Both the position numbers and the translations under genes were made by a program. 64,000 bases of DNA from Planctomycetota bacterium. Lineage in GTDB: Bacteria; Planctomycetota; Phycisphaerae; Phycisphaerales; UBA1924. How positions within the stretch are numbered: position 1 is the first letter of the stretch; each line of letters opens with the position of its first letter. Location: positions 186,001 through 250,000 of the forward strand of contig JAFEBO010000008.1 in assembly GCA_018242625.1 (NCBI GenBank), read 5' to 3'. Below, one piece after another: positions 27,018-35,709 of the stretch. The notes beneath the pieces are model-generated. The model was not told where the DNA came from and did not search any database. It saw nothing but the letters and a program-made list of their open reading frames with translations.

Positions 27018-27046
27018 ACCTCGTCCAACACCCACGGAGCATCGCA

Positions 27047-27700
27047 ATGCAGACCCTCTCGCCGAATTCCAGACTCGTCCGGGCTCTCGTCCTTTCGTCT
27101 CTGGGCGCCGTCGCCCTCTCCACAATCACGGCCCCGGCCCTGGGTTATGGATGCAGCCGATCCTGTTCGGGCAGCGGACGCTACGGCGGAAGCTATTCGC
27201 ACTCGAGCTCCTCCTCGAGCAACGGTTACGGCAGCTACTCCCACCAGGGCTCTTCGACGTACACGAGCCCGAGCGGGCAGACCTACTCGGGCAGCCATGG
27301 GGGCTCCGGGTCCAACGGCAGCTACAGCGGCAGCTACTCGGGCAGCAACAGTTACGGGAAGAGCGCCAGCGCCAGCTATTCCGGGACTGCCGGTGAGGGC
27401 TACCACGGCAGCTATTCCACTTCCACCGGCTGCAGCGGCAGCTACTACGGCTATCACGGAGCCACTTATGTCGCTCCGACAACCTATTGCGGCAGCACCG
27501 GCGGCGCATTCGCCGCGGGAATGGTGACCGGCGCCGTTGCCGGCGCTGCCGTCGCGTCGGCCGCCGCGCAGCCCGCACCCTCGACAACCGTTTACGTCGC
27601 TCCCGCGCCGGTTTACGTGGCTCCCGCCACGACGGTTTATGCGGCCCCGGCCCCCGGGGTGTATGTTGCGCCGGCCGCCACCGTTCAGCCGGCATGGTGA
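27047..27700 (+). CDS. Secreted Gly/Ser/Tyr-rich low-complexity protein
   Basis: 217 residues. After a signal peptide (ending near ALGYG) comes a region of about 100 residues made mostly of Ser, Gly and Tyr (YGSYSHQGSS, NGSYSGSYSGSNSYG), then a glycine-zipper-like stretch FAAGMVTGAVAGAAVASAAA and a Val/Ala/Pro/Tyr repeat tail (VYVAPAPVYVAPATTVYAAP). Four cysteines lie in the low-complexity part. The composition fits a self-assembling surface or adhesive protein (inference). The GMVTGA zipper recurs in the large protein at 28622. Confidence 0.7.
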   Translation: MQTLSPNSRLVRALVLSSLGAVALSTITAPALGYGCSRSCSGSGRYGGSYSHSSSSSSNGYGSYSHQGSSTYTSPSGQTYSGSHGGSGSNGSYSGSYSGSNSYGKSASASYSGTAGEGYHGSYSTSTGCSGSYYGYHGATYVAPTTYCGSTGGAFAAGMVTGAVAGAAVASAAAQPAPSTTVYVAPAPVYVAPATTVYAAPAPGVYVAPAATVQPAW

Positions 27701-27757
27701 AATCGTTCTCGGGGCGGCGACTTGCCGCCCACGGCATCCAACATCGGAAAGGACCTC

Positions 27758-28447
27758 ATGTTCAAGGCCTTCGCTTCATTTGTTGCACTCCTGCTTATCG
27801 CTTCGGCCACGGCGGTCGTTGCGCAGATTCCCAACGTGAATCTCGCGAACAGCATCATCGCCGCCCGCCAGAAGAACAATTCGATGATGGTCCAGTTCAC
27901 ATGGACCGCCCAGACCCAGATCAGCAAGGACGGCAACGTCAAGGACACGCGCATCCAGCAGGTCAGCTACGGCCCGGACGGTGTGCCCCAGTACGTGCTC
28001 CTCAACGACATCGGCGCTCCGATGCCCCGGGGCTTCTTCCGTCGTTCGATCGCCGAGAACGAGAAAGAAGAACTCGAGAAGTACCTCAAGGGCCTCGAAA
28101 AGCTGATCGCTCAGTACACGCTGCCGACCCCCGGTGCGCTTGTGAACTTTCTTGCGGGCGCAAGCATCGTGAACGCCACCGACCCCTACGGCCAGCCGAT
28201 CCTGCAGACCACCGGTTCGAACGTCATCAATCCGGGCGACACGATGACCATCACCTTTGACTCGGTCACTTTCAACACCAAGTCGATGGAGATGACCACC
28301 ACATTCGACAACCAGCCGGTGACAATGTCCGCGACCTTCCGCTCCATAACGCCGGGGCTGAATCACATGCAGTATGCAACGGTCGATGTTCCCGGCAAGG
28401 GGCTGGTTGTGCAGGTCCACAACTACGACTACGTCCCGAATAACTGA
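27758..28447 (+). CDS. Secreted protein of unknown function
   Basis: 229 residues from an ATG preceded by GGAAAGGA. Signal peptide (about 1-22), then a charged helical region (SIAENEKEELEKYLKGLEKLIAQY) and a C-terminal beta-rich region (NPGDTMTITFDSVTFNTKSMEMTTTFDNQPV). No domain recognised. Between two low-complexity secreted proteins and followed by a terminator at 28480. Confidence 0.65.
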   Translation: MFKAFASFVALLLIASATAVVAQIPNVNLANSIIAARQKNNSMMVQFTWTAQTQISKDGNVKDTRIQQVSYGPDGVPQYVLLNDIGAPMPRGFFRRSIAENEKEELEKYLKGLEKLIAQYTLPTPGALVNFLAGASIVNATDPYGQPILQTTGSNVINPGDTMTITFDSVTFNTKSMEMTTTFDNQPVTMSATFRSITPGLNHMQYATVDVPGKGLVVQVHNYDYVPNN

Positions 28448-28479
28448 GAACCCCCGCATCTCGACGGGTTACCACCCCG

Positions 28480-28510
28480 CACGGCCGCGATCGCGGCCGT
28501 GTGTGTTTTT
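28480..28510 (+). terminator. Intrinsic terminator
   Basis: A 22-nt perfect palindrome (28480-28501, core ggccgcgatcgcggcc) folds to a nine-base-pair stem and is followed by gtgttttt. It ends the transcript of the secreted genes at 26103-28447. Confidence 0.8.
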
Positions 28511-28621
28511 GTGGGCTGATCATCGTCGGCCGAGCGGTCGTTCAAACCGGCTAAACTGGGGAAAGCCCCCGGGCGGCCGCCGTAAGGCTGTTGGTCCGGG
28601 CGCACTTCCAAGGATTCTCCC

Positions 28622-31177
28622 ATGACCTCGCGTCCACATTGGTTCTTCCGATTGGCTGTCTGGTGTGCGGCAATCATGGCTCCGGGCGTGCTCGCCCCGG
28701 CACAGACTCCGCCTCCACCCTCCGTGCCGGGCGGACCCACGCCTGCCGGCGCCGTTTCGCCACCCCCCGGACAGGTCAAGGCCCCGACGCTCTGGCCCCG
28801 CACGTTCAGCAAAGACGGCAACGTGCTGGTGCTCTATCAGCCGCAGATCGACTCCTGGGCGAACCACACGACCATGGTTTTCAGGGCGGCGTTCTCCATC
28901 GTGACGAGCGGCAGCACCACAATGAACTACGGCGTGGTGACGGTGCAGGGCCAGACCCTGGTCGACGACTCGGCCCGCAGCGTGCTCATCACAAACATGC
29001 AGCCGACGGTCGTTTTTCCGGGCATGTCCGACACCGACGCGGCCCCGCTCAAGACGCTGGCGGTCTATTGCCTGTCGGGCTTGTCGTACCTGGACGTCTC
29101 GCTCGATCAGGTGCTCGCGTACATGCACGGCAAGACGCCCATCCGCAAGGCCGATGTGAATCTGGCGCCGCCCCCGATCTATTACAGCGACGTGCCAGCG
29201 ATTCTCGTGGTCTACGTCGGGCCGCCGCAATTCAAGCCGGTGGCCGGAACCAAGCTCATGTTCGCGGTGAACACCAACTGGGCCGTGTTCATGGACATGA
29301 GTACTTCGCAGTACTACCTGCTCGACGGCAATTCGTGGCTTACCTCGCCGGACCCGCTCCTCGGACCGTGGCAGCCGGCTCTTTCGCTTCCGGCGGATCT
29401 TTCGAACCTCCCTGCCGGCGGAAACTGGGAAAACGTGTCGAGCCACGTGCCCGGAGCTTCCATCACCGCGGCGCCTCGGGTCATCACCAGCACGACCCCC
29501 GCAGAGCTCATCGTCACCCAGGGTGCGCCCGACTACACGCCCATCCCGGGCACACGCCTGATGTACATCAGCAATCCGCAGACTCCGCTCTTCCTCGACC
29601 TCAACGACAGCAATTACTACTTCCTTGTCGCGGGGCGCTGGTTCCGCTCGCCCTCACCCAATGGCCCATGGACCGCGGCATCGGCCGACCTGCCCGCGGA
29701 GTTCGCGAAGATTCCCAAGTCGAGCCCCATGGCGTTTGTGCTCGCTTCCGTCCCCAAGACGCAGGAAGCAGAAGACGCCGTGCTGCTGGCGCAGGTGCCG
29801 CACCAGGCGACAATCAACATCAAGGGCACAACAGTCAACGTCACCTACGACGGCGCTCCGAAGTTTGAACCGATCCCATCGACCACCATGACCTACGCGA
29901 CCAACACCGCGTACCAGGTTGTTGGTGTCGACGGGGTGTACTACTGCTGCTACAACGGCGTGTGGTTTACTTCGCCGGCCGCCGCGGGCCCGTGGGTTGT
30001 CTGCACGTCGGTTCCGCAGGTGATTTACACGATCCCGGCTTCGTCGCCCCTTTACAACTGCACCTACGTGCAGGTTTACAGCTCCACGCCGACGACGGTG
30101 GTCTACGGCTATACGGGCGGGTATACGGGCGAATACGTGGCCGCCACGGGCGCGCTCATGTTCGGGGCGGGCATGGTGACGGGGGCGATCCTGGCGAGCA
30201 ACAACGGCTGGTATTCGTGCCCGCCTTGCTACTACTCCTACGGGTGTGCGGCCCATTACAGCTATGCCTACGGCGGTTACTACCGCGCCGGCGGCTCGTA
30301 CTACGGGCCGTGCGGAGGCGCGGGGTGGGGCGCCTCGTACAACCCATCGACCGGCACCTACGCACGTGCCGGCGCGGCCTACGGCCCCGACGGTGCGCAC
30401 TGGGGAGCTCAGGCGTACAACCCCTACACCAACACGTACGCGCAGCACACGGGGGGCACGAACGGCTACTCCTCCTGGGGAAGCAGCTACGCGAGCAATG
30501 GCAGTCAGTCGGCGCAGGCGTCGCACGAGTCGACGGCGCGTGGGGGTGTCGGTGAGGCATCGAACTCTTCCGGCCAGTGGGCGGAAGGTGCTCACAGCAA
30601 CGCTCTCAACTCTTCGGTCGCCAAGACCAGCAACGGCGACACCTACGCCAGCCATGACGGGAACGTCTATAAGAACACGGGCAGCGGCTGGCAGAAATAC
30701 AACGGCAACGGGAGCTGGTCCGACACCAGCACGCCGCACAGCCCATCAAGCACGCCGTCCGCCTCATCGTGGGGCGATACGCAAAAAAGCCTGAACTCGG
30801 ACAGCTGGTCCCGCTCGCAGGGGAATTCCAACTCGGCCTCTTCCTGGCAGTCGCGTTCCAGCGACGGGTCGTACGGTGACCGCTCCAGCGGCTGGGGCGA
30901 CAGCAACAGCTCGAGCGGCTGGGGCGATCGCTCCGGTGGGGATACTTCTTCTGGTTGGGGCAGCGACCGATCCAGCTCCGGCGGTGGGTGGGGAGACCGA
31001 TCGTCTTCATCCGGCGGTGGCTGGGGAGATCATTCCAGCGGCGGGTGGGGTGGAGATCACTCCTGGGGCGGCGGTGGGTGGGGCGGGGGCGGCTGGGGCG
31101 ATCATTCGGGCGGGTTTGGAGGAGGCGGCCGGAGCTTTGGCGGCTGGGGCGGCGGAGGCGGTCGCTTCCGGCGCTAA
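28622..31177 (+). CDS. Large secreted repeat protein with Trp/Gly/Ser-rich tail
   Basis: 851 residues, function unknown. Signal peptide (about 1-28) and a Pro-rich linker. The central part has three repeats of about 100 residues centred near residues 201, 301 and 411, each with the pattern PxFxPIxGTxLxYxxNT...YYxLxxGxWFxSPxxxGPWxxAxxLP. A glycine-zipper segment (LMFGAGMVTGAILAS) follows, then a Tyr/Gly/Cys-rich region (CPPCYYSYGC), an Asn/Tyr/Ser-rich region, and a tail of about 130 residues built of GWGDRSS-type units. The tandem modules look like surface-display or adhesion domains; the tail composition suggests an extracellular matrix or fibre component (inference). Confidence 0.75.
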   Translation: MTSRPHWFFRLAVWCAAIMAPGVLAPAQTPPPPSVPGGPTPAGAVSPPPGQVKAPTLWPRTFSKDGNVLVLYQPQIDSWANHTTMVFRAAFSIVTSGSTTMNYGVVTVQGQTLVDDSARSVLITNMQPTVVFPGMSDTDAAPLKTLAVYCLSGLSYLDVSLDQVLAYMHGKTPIRKADVNLAPPPIYYSDVPAILVVYVGPPQFKPVAGTKLMFAVNTNWAVFMDMSTSQYYLLDGNSWLTSPDPLLGPWQPALSLPADLSNLPAGGNWENVSSHVPGASITAAPRVITSTTPAELIVTQGAPDYTPIPGTRLMYISNPQTPLFLDLNDSNYYFLVAGRWFRSPSPNGPWTAASADLPAEFAKIPKSSPMAFVLASVPKTQEAEDAVLLAQVPHQATINIKGTTVNVTYDGAPKFEPIPSTTMTYATNTAYQVVGVDGVYYCCYNGVWFTSPAAAGPWVVCTSVPQVIYTIPASSPLYNCTYVQVYSSTPTTVVYGYTGGYTGEYVAATGALMFGAGMVTGAILASNNGWYSCPPCYYSYGCAAHYSYAYGGYYRAGGSYYGPCGGAGWGASYNPSTGTYARAGAAYGPDGAHWGAQAYNPYTNTYAQHTGGTNGYSSWGSSYASNGSQSAQASHESTARGGVGEASNSSGQWAEGAHSNALNSSVAKTSNGDTYASHDGNVYKNTGSGWQKYNGNGSWSDTSTPHSPSSTPSASSWGDTQKSLNSDSWSRSQGNSNSASSWQSRSSDGSYGDRSSGWGDSNSSSGWGDRSGGDTSSGWGSDRSSSGGGWGDRSSSSGGGWGDHSSGGWGGDHSWGGGGWGGGGWGDHSGGFGGGGRSFGGWGGGGGRFRR

Positions 31178-31186
31178 AGACAAATC

Positions 31187-32383
31187 TCAGGCGCGGATGG
31201 AGTCGATCGCATCGCGCACCGCCTGTTCCGGCGGGTTTTCCACGACCGTGGCCCGACCCTGACCGCAGGGAAGGATCAGTCGCAGGCTGCCCGCCAGGTT
31301 CTTTTTGTCGTGCCGCATGCGATCAACGACCGCGCCGGTTTCGGGAAGGCCGCTTGCCCTCGCGGGGAGCGAGAATGAATCGAGCAGAGAGTTGATGAGA
31401 GCTCCGTACTCCTGCGAGGCGGAGCCGAGGCGCACGGCCGCGGCGAGCGCGGCGCGGAGGCCCAGCGCGACGGCTTCTCCATGCTGAATCTCGCCCGGCA
31501 GGGTTTGGCCGCCCGCGAGTACTCCCTGGGCACCGGGCAAGGCTTCGATGGCATGGCCGAACGTGTGACCGAGGTTGAGCAGGGCTCGGCCGCCGGCGCC
31601 TTCGCGTTCTTCCCGTTCATCGCCGGCGACGACGCGGGCTTTGATGGCCACGTTGCGGGTAATGAGCTCGGAGATTTCCGCGGACTGTGCGGGAGACGAG
31701 GCGTGGCGGCGGGTCCAATCCAGGAGCGACGGATCCTGGAAGTCGGCGCCGATCATCGCGTGCTTGATGCACTCGGCCATTCCGCAGCGGTATTGGCGCG
31801 GTTCGAGCGATTCGAGCGTGAGAGTGTCTGCAAGGACGGCGATCGGCTGATGGAACGCGCCGGCCATGTTCTTGACAAGGCCGCTGCCGGGGCCGAGGTC
31901 GATGTTGATCGCTGTTTTGCCCCCGACCGAGGCATCGACCATGGAGAGAAGCGTGGTGGGGCACTGGACGAAGGGGATGCCGCGCCGGTAGGACGCGGCG
32001 GCAAAGCCCGCGAGATCGCCGATGACGCCCCCGCCCAGCGCGACCAGCACATCGCGCCGTTCCAGGCGGAGGCCTGCGAGCTGCTGCAGGAGTGCGCCGA
32101 AGGAATGGAGCGACTTTTCGTGTTCGGATGCGTGCAGGGTCGCGCGCGCAACTTCAAGCCCGGACTCGCGGAGCGACGACTCGGCCAGGTCCGCGAATTT
32201 CCCGGGCACGGCCTGATCGATGACGAGAAGCGCCTTGCGGCAGCGGTTGCCCAGCGAATCCCGGACGCGGCCGCCGATCGCGGCGAGCACTCCGGGGCCC
32301 ACCTCGGCGCTGTAGGAACGAGGGCCGAGCTCCACGCGCACGCTGCTTGGACCGGCTGAACTCGTGGTGCTGGGGGGCTGCAT
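31187..32383 (-). CDS. aroB: 3-dehydroquinate synthase
   Basis: Second step of the shikimate pathway: DAHP to 3-dehydroquinate, NAD and metal dependent. 398 residues. GGGVIGDLAGFAAASYRRGIPFVQCPTTLLSMVDASVGGKTAIN is diagnostic; zinc ligands are in the later EC and H-G-E segments (AECIKHAMI, LLNLGHTFGHAIEA, GEIQHGEAVALG). It begins 6 bp after the rsfS stop, so the two are co-transcribed. Confidence 0.96.
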   Translation of the reverse strand: MQPPSTTSSAGPSSVRVELGPRSYSAEVGPGVLAAIGGRVRDSLGNRCRKALLVIDQAVPGKFADLAESSLRESGLEVARATLHASEHEKSLHSFGALLQQLAGLRLERRDVLVALGGGVIGDLAGFAAASYRRGIPFVQCPTTLLSMVDASVGGKTAINIDLGPGSGLVKNMAGAFHQPIAVLADTLTLESLEPRQYRCGMAECIKHAMIGADFQDPSLLDWTRRHASSPAQSAEISELITRNVAIKARVVAGDEREEREGAGGRALLNLGHTFGHAIEALPGAQGVLAGGQTLPGEIQHGEAVALGLRAALAAAVRLGSASQEYGALINSLLDSFSLPARASGLPETGAVVDRMRHDKKNLAGSLRLILPCGQGRATVVENPPEQAVRDAIDSIRA

Positions 32384-32389
32384 GTGCGC

Positions 32390-32947
32390 TTAGTCGTTGC
32401 CGGCGGTGTTCAGACCTGCCCGATCGCGGGAGACCGAGCCCTCGCGCTCCCAGGCGATGCGGGGCGCATCGCCCCACATCATTTCGATGTCGTAGTGGGC
32501 GCGGGTGTTGGGCTCGAACAGGTGGACGATGACGTTCATGAAATCGACCAGCAACCAGGTCGCGCGATCATCGGAAGTGGAGCGGACCGCGGTGTAGCCC
32601 AGCTTTTCTCCCAGCTCCTGAACGTGGTGCATGACGGCCCGCATCTGGCGGTCGGACGTGCCGGATGCGACGATGAGGAAATCGGTCATCGGGTTCTTGC
32701 CGCGCACGTCGAGCACCGCGATCTCGGTGCACTTGTCGTCGTGAAGGCTTCGCGCGGCCTCGATGGCGAACTTGTGGGCTTCGGACATGGGAGCCGGGCG
32801 CTGCGCCGGACGGCCGGGCGCCTTGGCCCTGGCGGTCTTTGGCGCGGCCTTGTGCTTCACCGCGGGCTTGTGCTTTGCGGCGGGCTTGCGCGGAGCGGGC
32901 TTGGAGGGGGACGCTGCTTTCTTCTTGCTTTTTTTCTTTGGGGGCAC
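32390..32947 (-). CDS. rsfS: Ribosome silencing factor RsfS with Lys/Ala/Pro-rich N-terminal tail
   Basis: Iojap/YbeB protein that binds L14 and blocks subunit joining when nutrients are scarce. The conserved domain (residues about 58-165) has VLDVRGKNPMTDFLIVASGTSDRQMRAVMHHVQE and WLLVDFMNVIVHLFEPNTRAHYDIEMMWGDA. It is preceded by about 53 residues dominated by Lys, Ala and Pro, like a histone H1 tail, which the family normally lacks. The start is a GTG at 32947; the ATG at 32788 would give a protein of ordinary length, so the tail needs confirming. Confidence 0.85.
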   Translation of the reverse strand: MPPKKKSKKKAASPSKPAPRKPAAKHKPAVKHKAAPKTARAKAPGRPAQRPAPMSEAHKFAIEAARSLHDDKCTEIAVLDVRGKNPMTDFLIVASGTSDRQMRAVMHHVQELGEKLGYTAVRSTSDDRATWLLVDFMNVIVHLFEPNTRAHYDIEMMWGDAPRIAWEREGSVSRDRAGLNTAGND

Positions 32948-32994
32948 GATTTGCTCTGTGTGGGTGTGATTGGAACAGCCATTCTACGAGCGCT

Positions 32995-33864
32995 TCACAT
33001 TTCGAAGATAGTGGCGGCCCGGACAGGCTCCATCGTGCTTTCGCGGACGGGCGCGTCGAGCCACGGGGTGGGGTCGGTCTGGGAGCTGATGAAGAGCTCG
33101 TAGCCGGCGTCGCGATGCTCGCGGGCCGCGAGCTCGGGCGAGTTGCATTGCCGGGAGAGGTGGAGCAGGACGACGTGCCGGCGCGGCGCGATCGCGCGGA
33201 CCATTCGAGCGCACTGCTGATTGGAGAGGTGGCCGCTGCCCCCGGTGACTCGGTCCTTGACCAGGCGCGGGCGGTCGGCGGCTTCCTGCATCAGGGGGCA
33301 GTAGTTGCTCTCGATGGCCAGGATGTCCACCCCGCGCAGATGGTCGATGAGTTCGGCGGTCGGCCGCCCGAGGTCGGTGGCGTAGCCCAGCTGAGCCCTT
33401 CGGGAGCGGTCTTCGAGCGTGAAGCGGAAGGAAGCGGAGCCGTCGGTATCGTGGTGCGCGAGCCGCACGTGCACCGAGCACGAGTCGGAGAGTTTGAGCC
33501 CGTCGGCGAGTAGTTCGGTGCGCCGGAAAAGTCTGCCCTCACGCGATGCGCGGCCGAGGTGGCGTTTGTGCATGAAGACGGGCACGTCTTCACCGAAGCC
33601 GTCGAGCGTGCTTCGCCCGGCGTGATCGTCGTCGAGGTGCGTGAGCAGAATGCCGCGCGGGGATTGCTCGCCCAGGCCGATCTGCTGGAGCAGCTTGCGT
33701 GTGCGGCGCATCGAGAGGCCGGCGTCGATCAGCCAGAACGATGATCCCGAGTGATCGGAGATAACCAGAACGCTGCAATTGCCGGCGGACCCGCTCGCGA
33801 GCACGCACAGGCGGAGCGACGCCGGTCCGGTGGCTGGCTTGATTTCGGCGCCGAAGAGATCCAC
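32995..33864 (-). CDS. Metallo-beta-lactamase-fold hydrolase (YycJ/WalJ-like)
   Basis: 289 residues. Family pattern LRLCVLASGSAGNCSVLVISD...FWLIDAGLSMRRTRKLL is that of YycJ-type MBL exonuclease-like proteins. The metal motif is LTHLDDDHAG: the usual HxHxDH reads HxDxDH, so one zinc ligand is replaced by Asp. Other ligands (LAHHDTDG, YATDLGRP, LLHLSRQCNS) are near expected places. A nuclease or phosphodiesterase role is possible. It lies 18 bp downstream of lpxA on the same strand. Confidence 0.8.
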   Translation of the reverse strand: MDLFGAEIKPATGPASLRLCVLASGSAGNCSVLVISDHSGSSFWLIDAGLSMRRTRKLLQQIGLGEQSPRGILLTHLDDDHAGRSTLDGFGEDVPVFMHKRHLGRASREGRLFRRTELLADGLKLSDSCSVHVRLAHHDTDGSASFRFTLEDRSRRAQLGYATDLGRPTAELIDHLRGVDILAIESNYCPLMQEAADRPRLVKDRVTGGSGHLSNQQCARMVRAIAPRRHVVLLHLSRQCNSPELAAREHRDAGYELFISSQTDPTPWLDAPVRESTMEPVRAATIFEM

Positions 33865-33882
33865 GGGCGACTCCGGATGTGA

Positions 33883-34755
33883 TCAGACCGCGGGCTCTTC
33901 GGATTCCATTCCCCAGATGTGCTCGCCGCGCCGGCGGGCCTGAAGAAACGCGGTGAGTTCCTTCGGCGGTCTGAGCGAGCCGGGAGCGATGGGCCTTTTG
34001 CCGGCCCTCATGAAGTCCGCGATTTCCTGAGCGGGGGGACACTCGGCGGCGAAGCTCTCGCAGATCGCGATGGCATCCTGCCGCGTGACGGCCGACTGCA
34101 GCGCCCTGCGGAAAACGGTGCGGAGCTTCTGGATCTGCTCGCGCGGGAAGTTGGCACGACGCAGTCCGACCTGATTGATGGACTGGAGCCGATTCCGCCC
34201 GTACGCCATGCAGAACGGCGGGATGTCCGTGGTGAAGCCCGAGTGGCCGGAGACAAAGGCGTAGCGCCCGATGCGCGTGAACTGGTGGATGGCGGCAAGC
34301 CCGCCGATCGTCACGTTGTCCGCGATTTCGCAATGCCCGCCCAGCACCGCGGCGTTGACAATCGTTACATGGTTGCCGATCTGGCAATCGTGCCCCGCGT
34401 GACTCTGCACCATGAAATAGCAGTTGTTGCCAACACGCGTCGGGATCTCCTTGTGCGTGGCGGCGTGGATCGTCACGCCCTCGCGGAACGTGCAGTTGTC
34501 GCCGATGACGACGCCGGGAGTCGGATTATCAAACTTGAACTTGAAATCCTGGCCCGGATACCCGATGGCGGCGCCGGGGTAGAACAGGCAGTTGGATCCG
34601 ATGGTGAGCGGGCCGCGGAGTATGACGTTGGAGAGCAGGCGGGTTCCCGGGCCGATCTGGATCGGCCCGTCCAGCACGCACCATGGCCCGATCTCGACCC
34701 CTTCACCCAATTTAACCTGACTTGCGACCCTTGATGTCGGATCGATACTCGCCAT
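33883..34755 (-). CDS. lpxA: UDP-N-acetylglucosamine O-acyltransferase
   Basis: First enzyme of lipid A synthesis, transferring a 3-hydroxyacyl chain from ACP to UDP-GlcNAc. 290 residues of left-handed beta-helix hexapeptide repeats (IGPWCVLDGPIQIGPGT, IGSNCLFYPGAAIG) followed by a helical C-terminus. The catalytic histidine is in MVQSHAGHDCQIGN. Its presence supports an outer membrane with lipid A in this organism. Divergent from lipB with 56 bp between the starts. Confidence 0.92.
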   Translation of the reverse strand: MASIDPTSRVASQVKLGEGVEIGPWCVLDGPIQIGPGTRLLSNVILRGPLTIGSNCLFYPGAAIGYPGQDFKFKFDNPTPGVVIGDNCTFREGVTIHAATHKEIPTRVGNNCYFMVQSHAGHDCQIGNHVTIVNAAVLGGHCEIADNVTIGGLAAIHQFTRIGRYAFVSGHSGFTTDIPPFCMAYGRNRLQSINQVGLRRANFPREQIQKLRTVFRRALQSAVTRQDAIAICESFAAECPPAQEIADFMRAGKRPIAPGSLRPPKELTAFLQARRRGEHIWGMESEEPAV

Positions 34756-34811
34756 GTCCAGACTCCTAGCTCCAACGAATCCTGCGCCGGACCCGGCCCG
34801 TACGATAGCGC

Positions 34812-35606
34812 GTGCCCGGACTTCTTAAAGTTACACAATTGGGCCGGATGGCGTATGAAGACGCTTACAAAGAGCAGATCCGGGCTCAGGCGGAGGTTCT
34901 GGCGGCACGCGAGGCGGCCGCGGAGCCAGACGCCGGGGCGGGCGTTATTGAGAGCGGCGCAGGAAACACCAGCCCCGCCGACGGGCGGCGAGGAATGCCG
35001 CGTCCTTTGGGAGAGGTCTTGCTGGTGGAGCATCCGGCCGTTATCACGATTTCGAACCGTGCGGGCGCGGGAGCAAACCTGCTGGCCTCCACGGCTGTGC
35101 TCGCGTCGAAGGGCGTCGGCGTGGCCTCAACCGACCGCGGGGGCGATATCACCTATCACGGCCCCGGGCAGATCGTGGTCTACCCGGTGCTCGACCTCAA
35201 CGCGCTGAACCTGGGTCTGCATGAGTACATGCGGATGCTTGAGGAAGCGGTCATTAGCACGTGCAGCGCATTCGGGGTGGTGACGATGCGGGACCCCTCC
35301 GCGACGGGGGTGTGGACCGTGCGGGATGGCCTTCCCGCGGCCAAGATCGCGGCGATGGGGGTCCGGGTGCGAAGGTGGATCTCGATGCATGGGCTGGCGC
35401 TCAACGTGCGGACGAATCTCGACCACTTCGGACTGATTGTGCCGTGCGGGCTGGTGGGCCGGGAGGTCACGAGCCTGGAAAGGGAATTGGGACCGGCCTG
35501 TCCGTCCTTTGAGGAGGCGCAGGCGCGCCTGGTGGCCGAATTGACGGCGCTGATCCGCGAACGGGAACGCGTGGCGGCGGAGGCGAGAGCAAAGGCGTCT
35601 GCGTAA
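34812..35606 (+). CDS. lipB: Octanoyl-[acyl-carrier-protein]:protein N-octanoyltransferase
   Basis: Attaches octanoate to lipoyl domains. 264 residues from a GTG start. The signature RGGDITYHGPGQIVVYPVLDL and the catalytic cysteine and lysine segments (AAKIAAMGVRVRRWISMHGLALNV, GLIVPCGL) are present. About 30 residues (REAAAEPDAGAGVIESGAG) are inserted near the N-terminus. lipA is not in the window. Confidence 0.94.
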   Translation: MPGLLKVTQLGRMAYEDAYKEQIRAQAEVLAAREAAAEPDAGAGVIESGAGNTSPADGRRGMPRPLGEVLLVEHPAVITISNRAGAGANLLASTAVLASKGVGVASTDRGGDITYHGPGQIVVYPVLDLNALNLGLHEYMRMLEEAVISTCSAFGVVTMRDPSATGVWTVRDGLPAAKIAAMGVRVRRWISMHGLALNVRTNLDHFGLIVPCGLVGREVTSLERELGPACPSFEEAQARLVAELTALIRERERVAAEARAKASA

Positions 35607-35654
35607 CGACATCCCAGGCCGCGATGGCGGACTCTGGCATCGGGGGGAGCGGGA

Positions 35655-35683
35655 AATAAAAAAGCCCGCGTGGGGCGGGCTTT
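35655..35683 (-). terminator. Intrinsic terminator for the Skp-like gene
   Basis: Nine-bp stem (35661-35669 with 35675-35683), five-base loop. On the minus strand it is followed by a T-rich run (ttttttattt), so it serves the gene at 35710-36399. Confidence 0.85.
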
Positions 35684-35709
35684 GAAGCTGCAAGATGGAA
35701 AGGGCGCGC

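Noticed and set aside
27047-31177. Frameshifted or pseudogene status of the low-complexity secreted genes
   Set aside because: Each has a signal peptide, an intact frame and sensible boundaries; composition alone explains their odd look.
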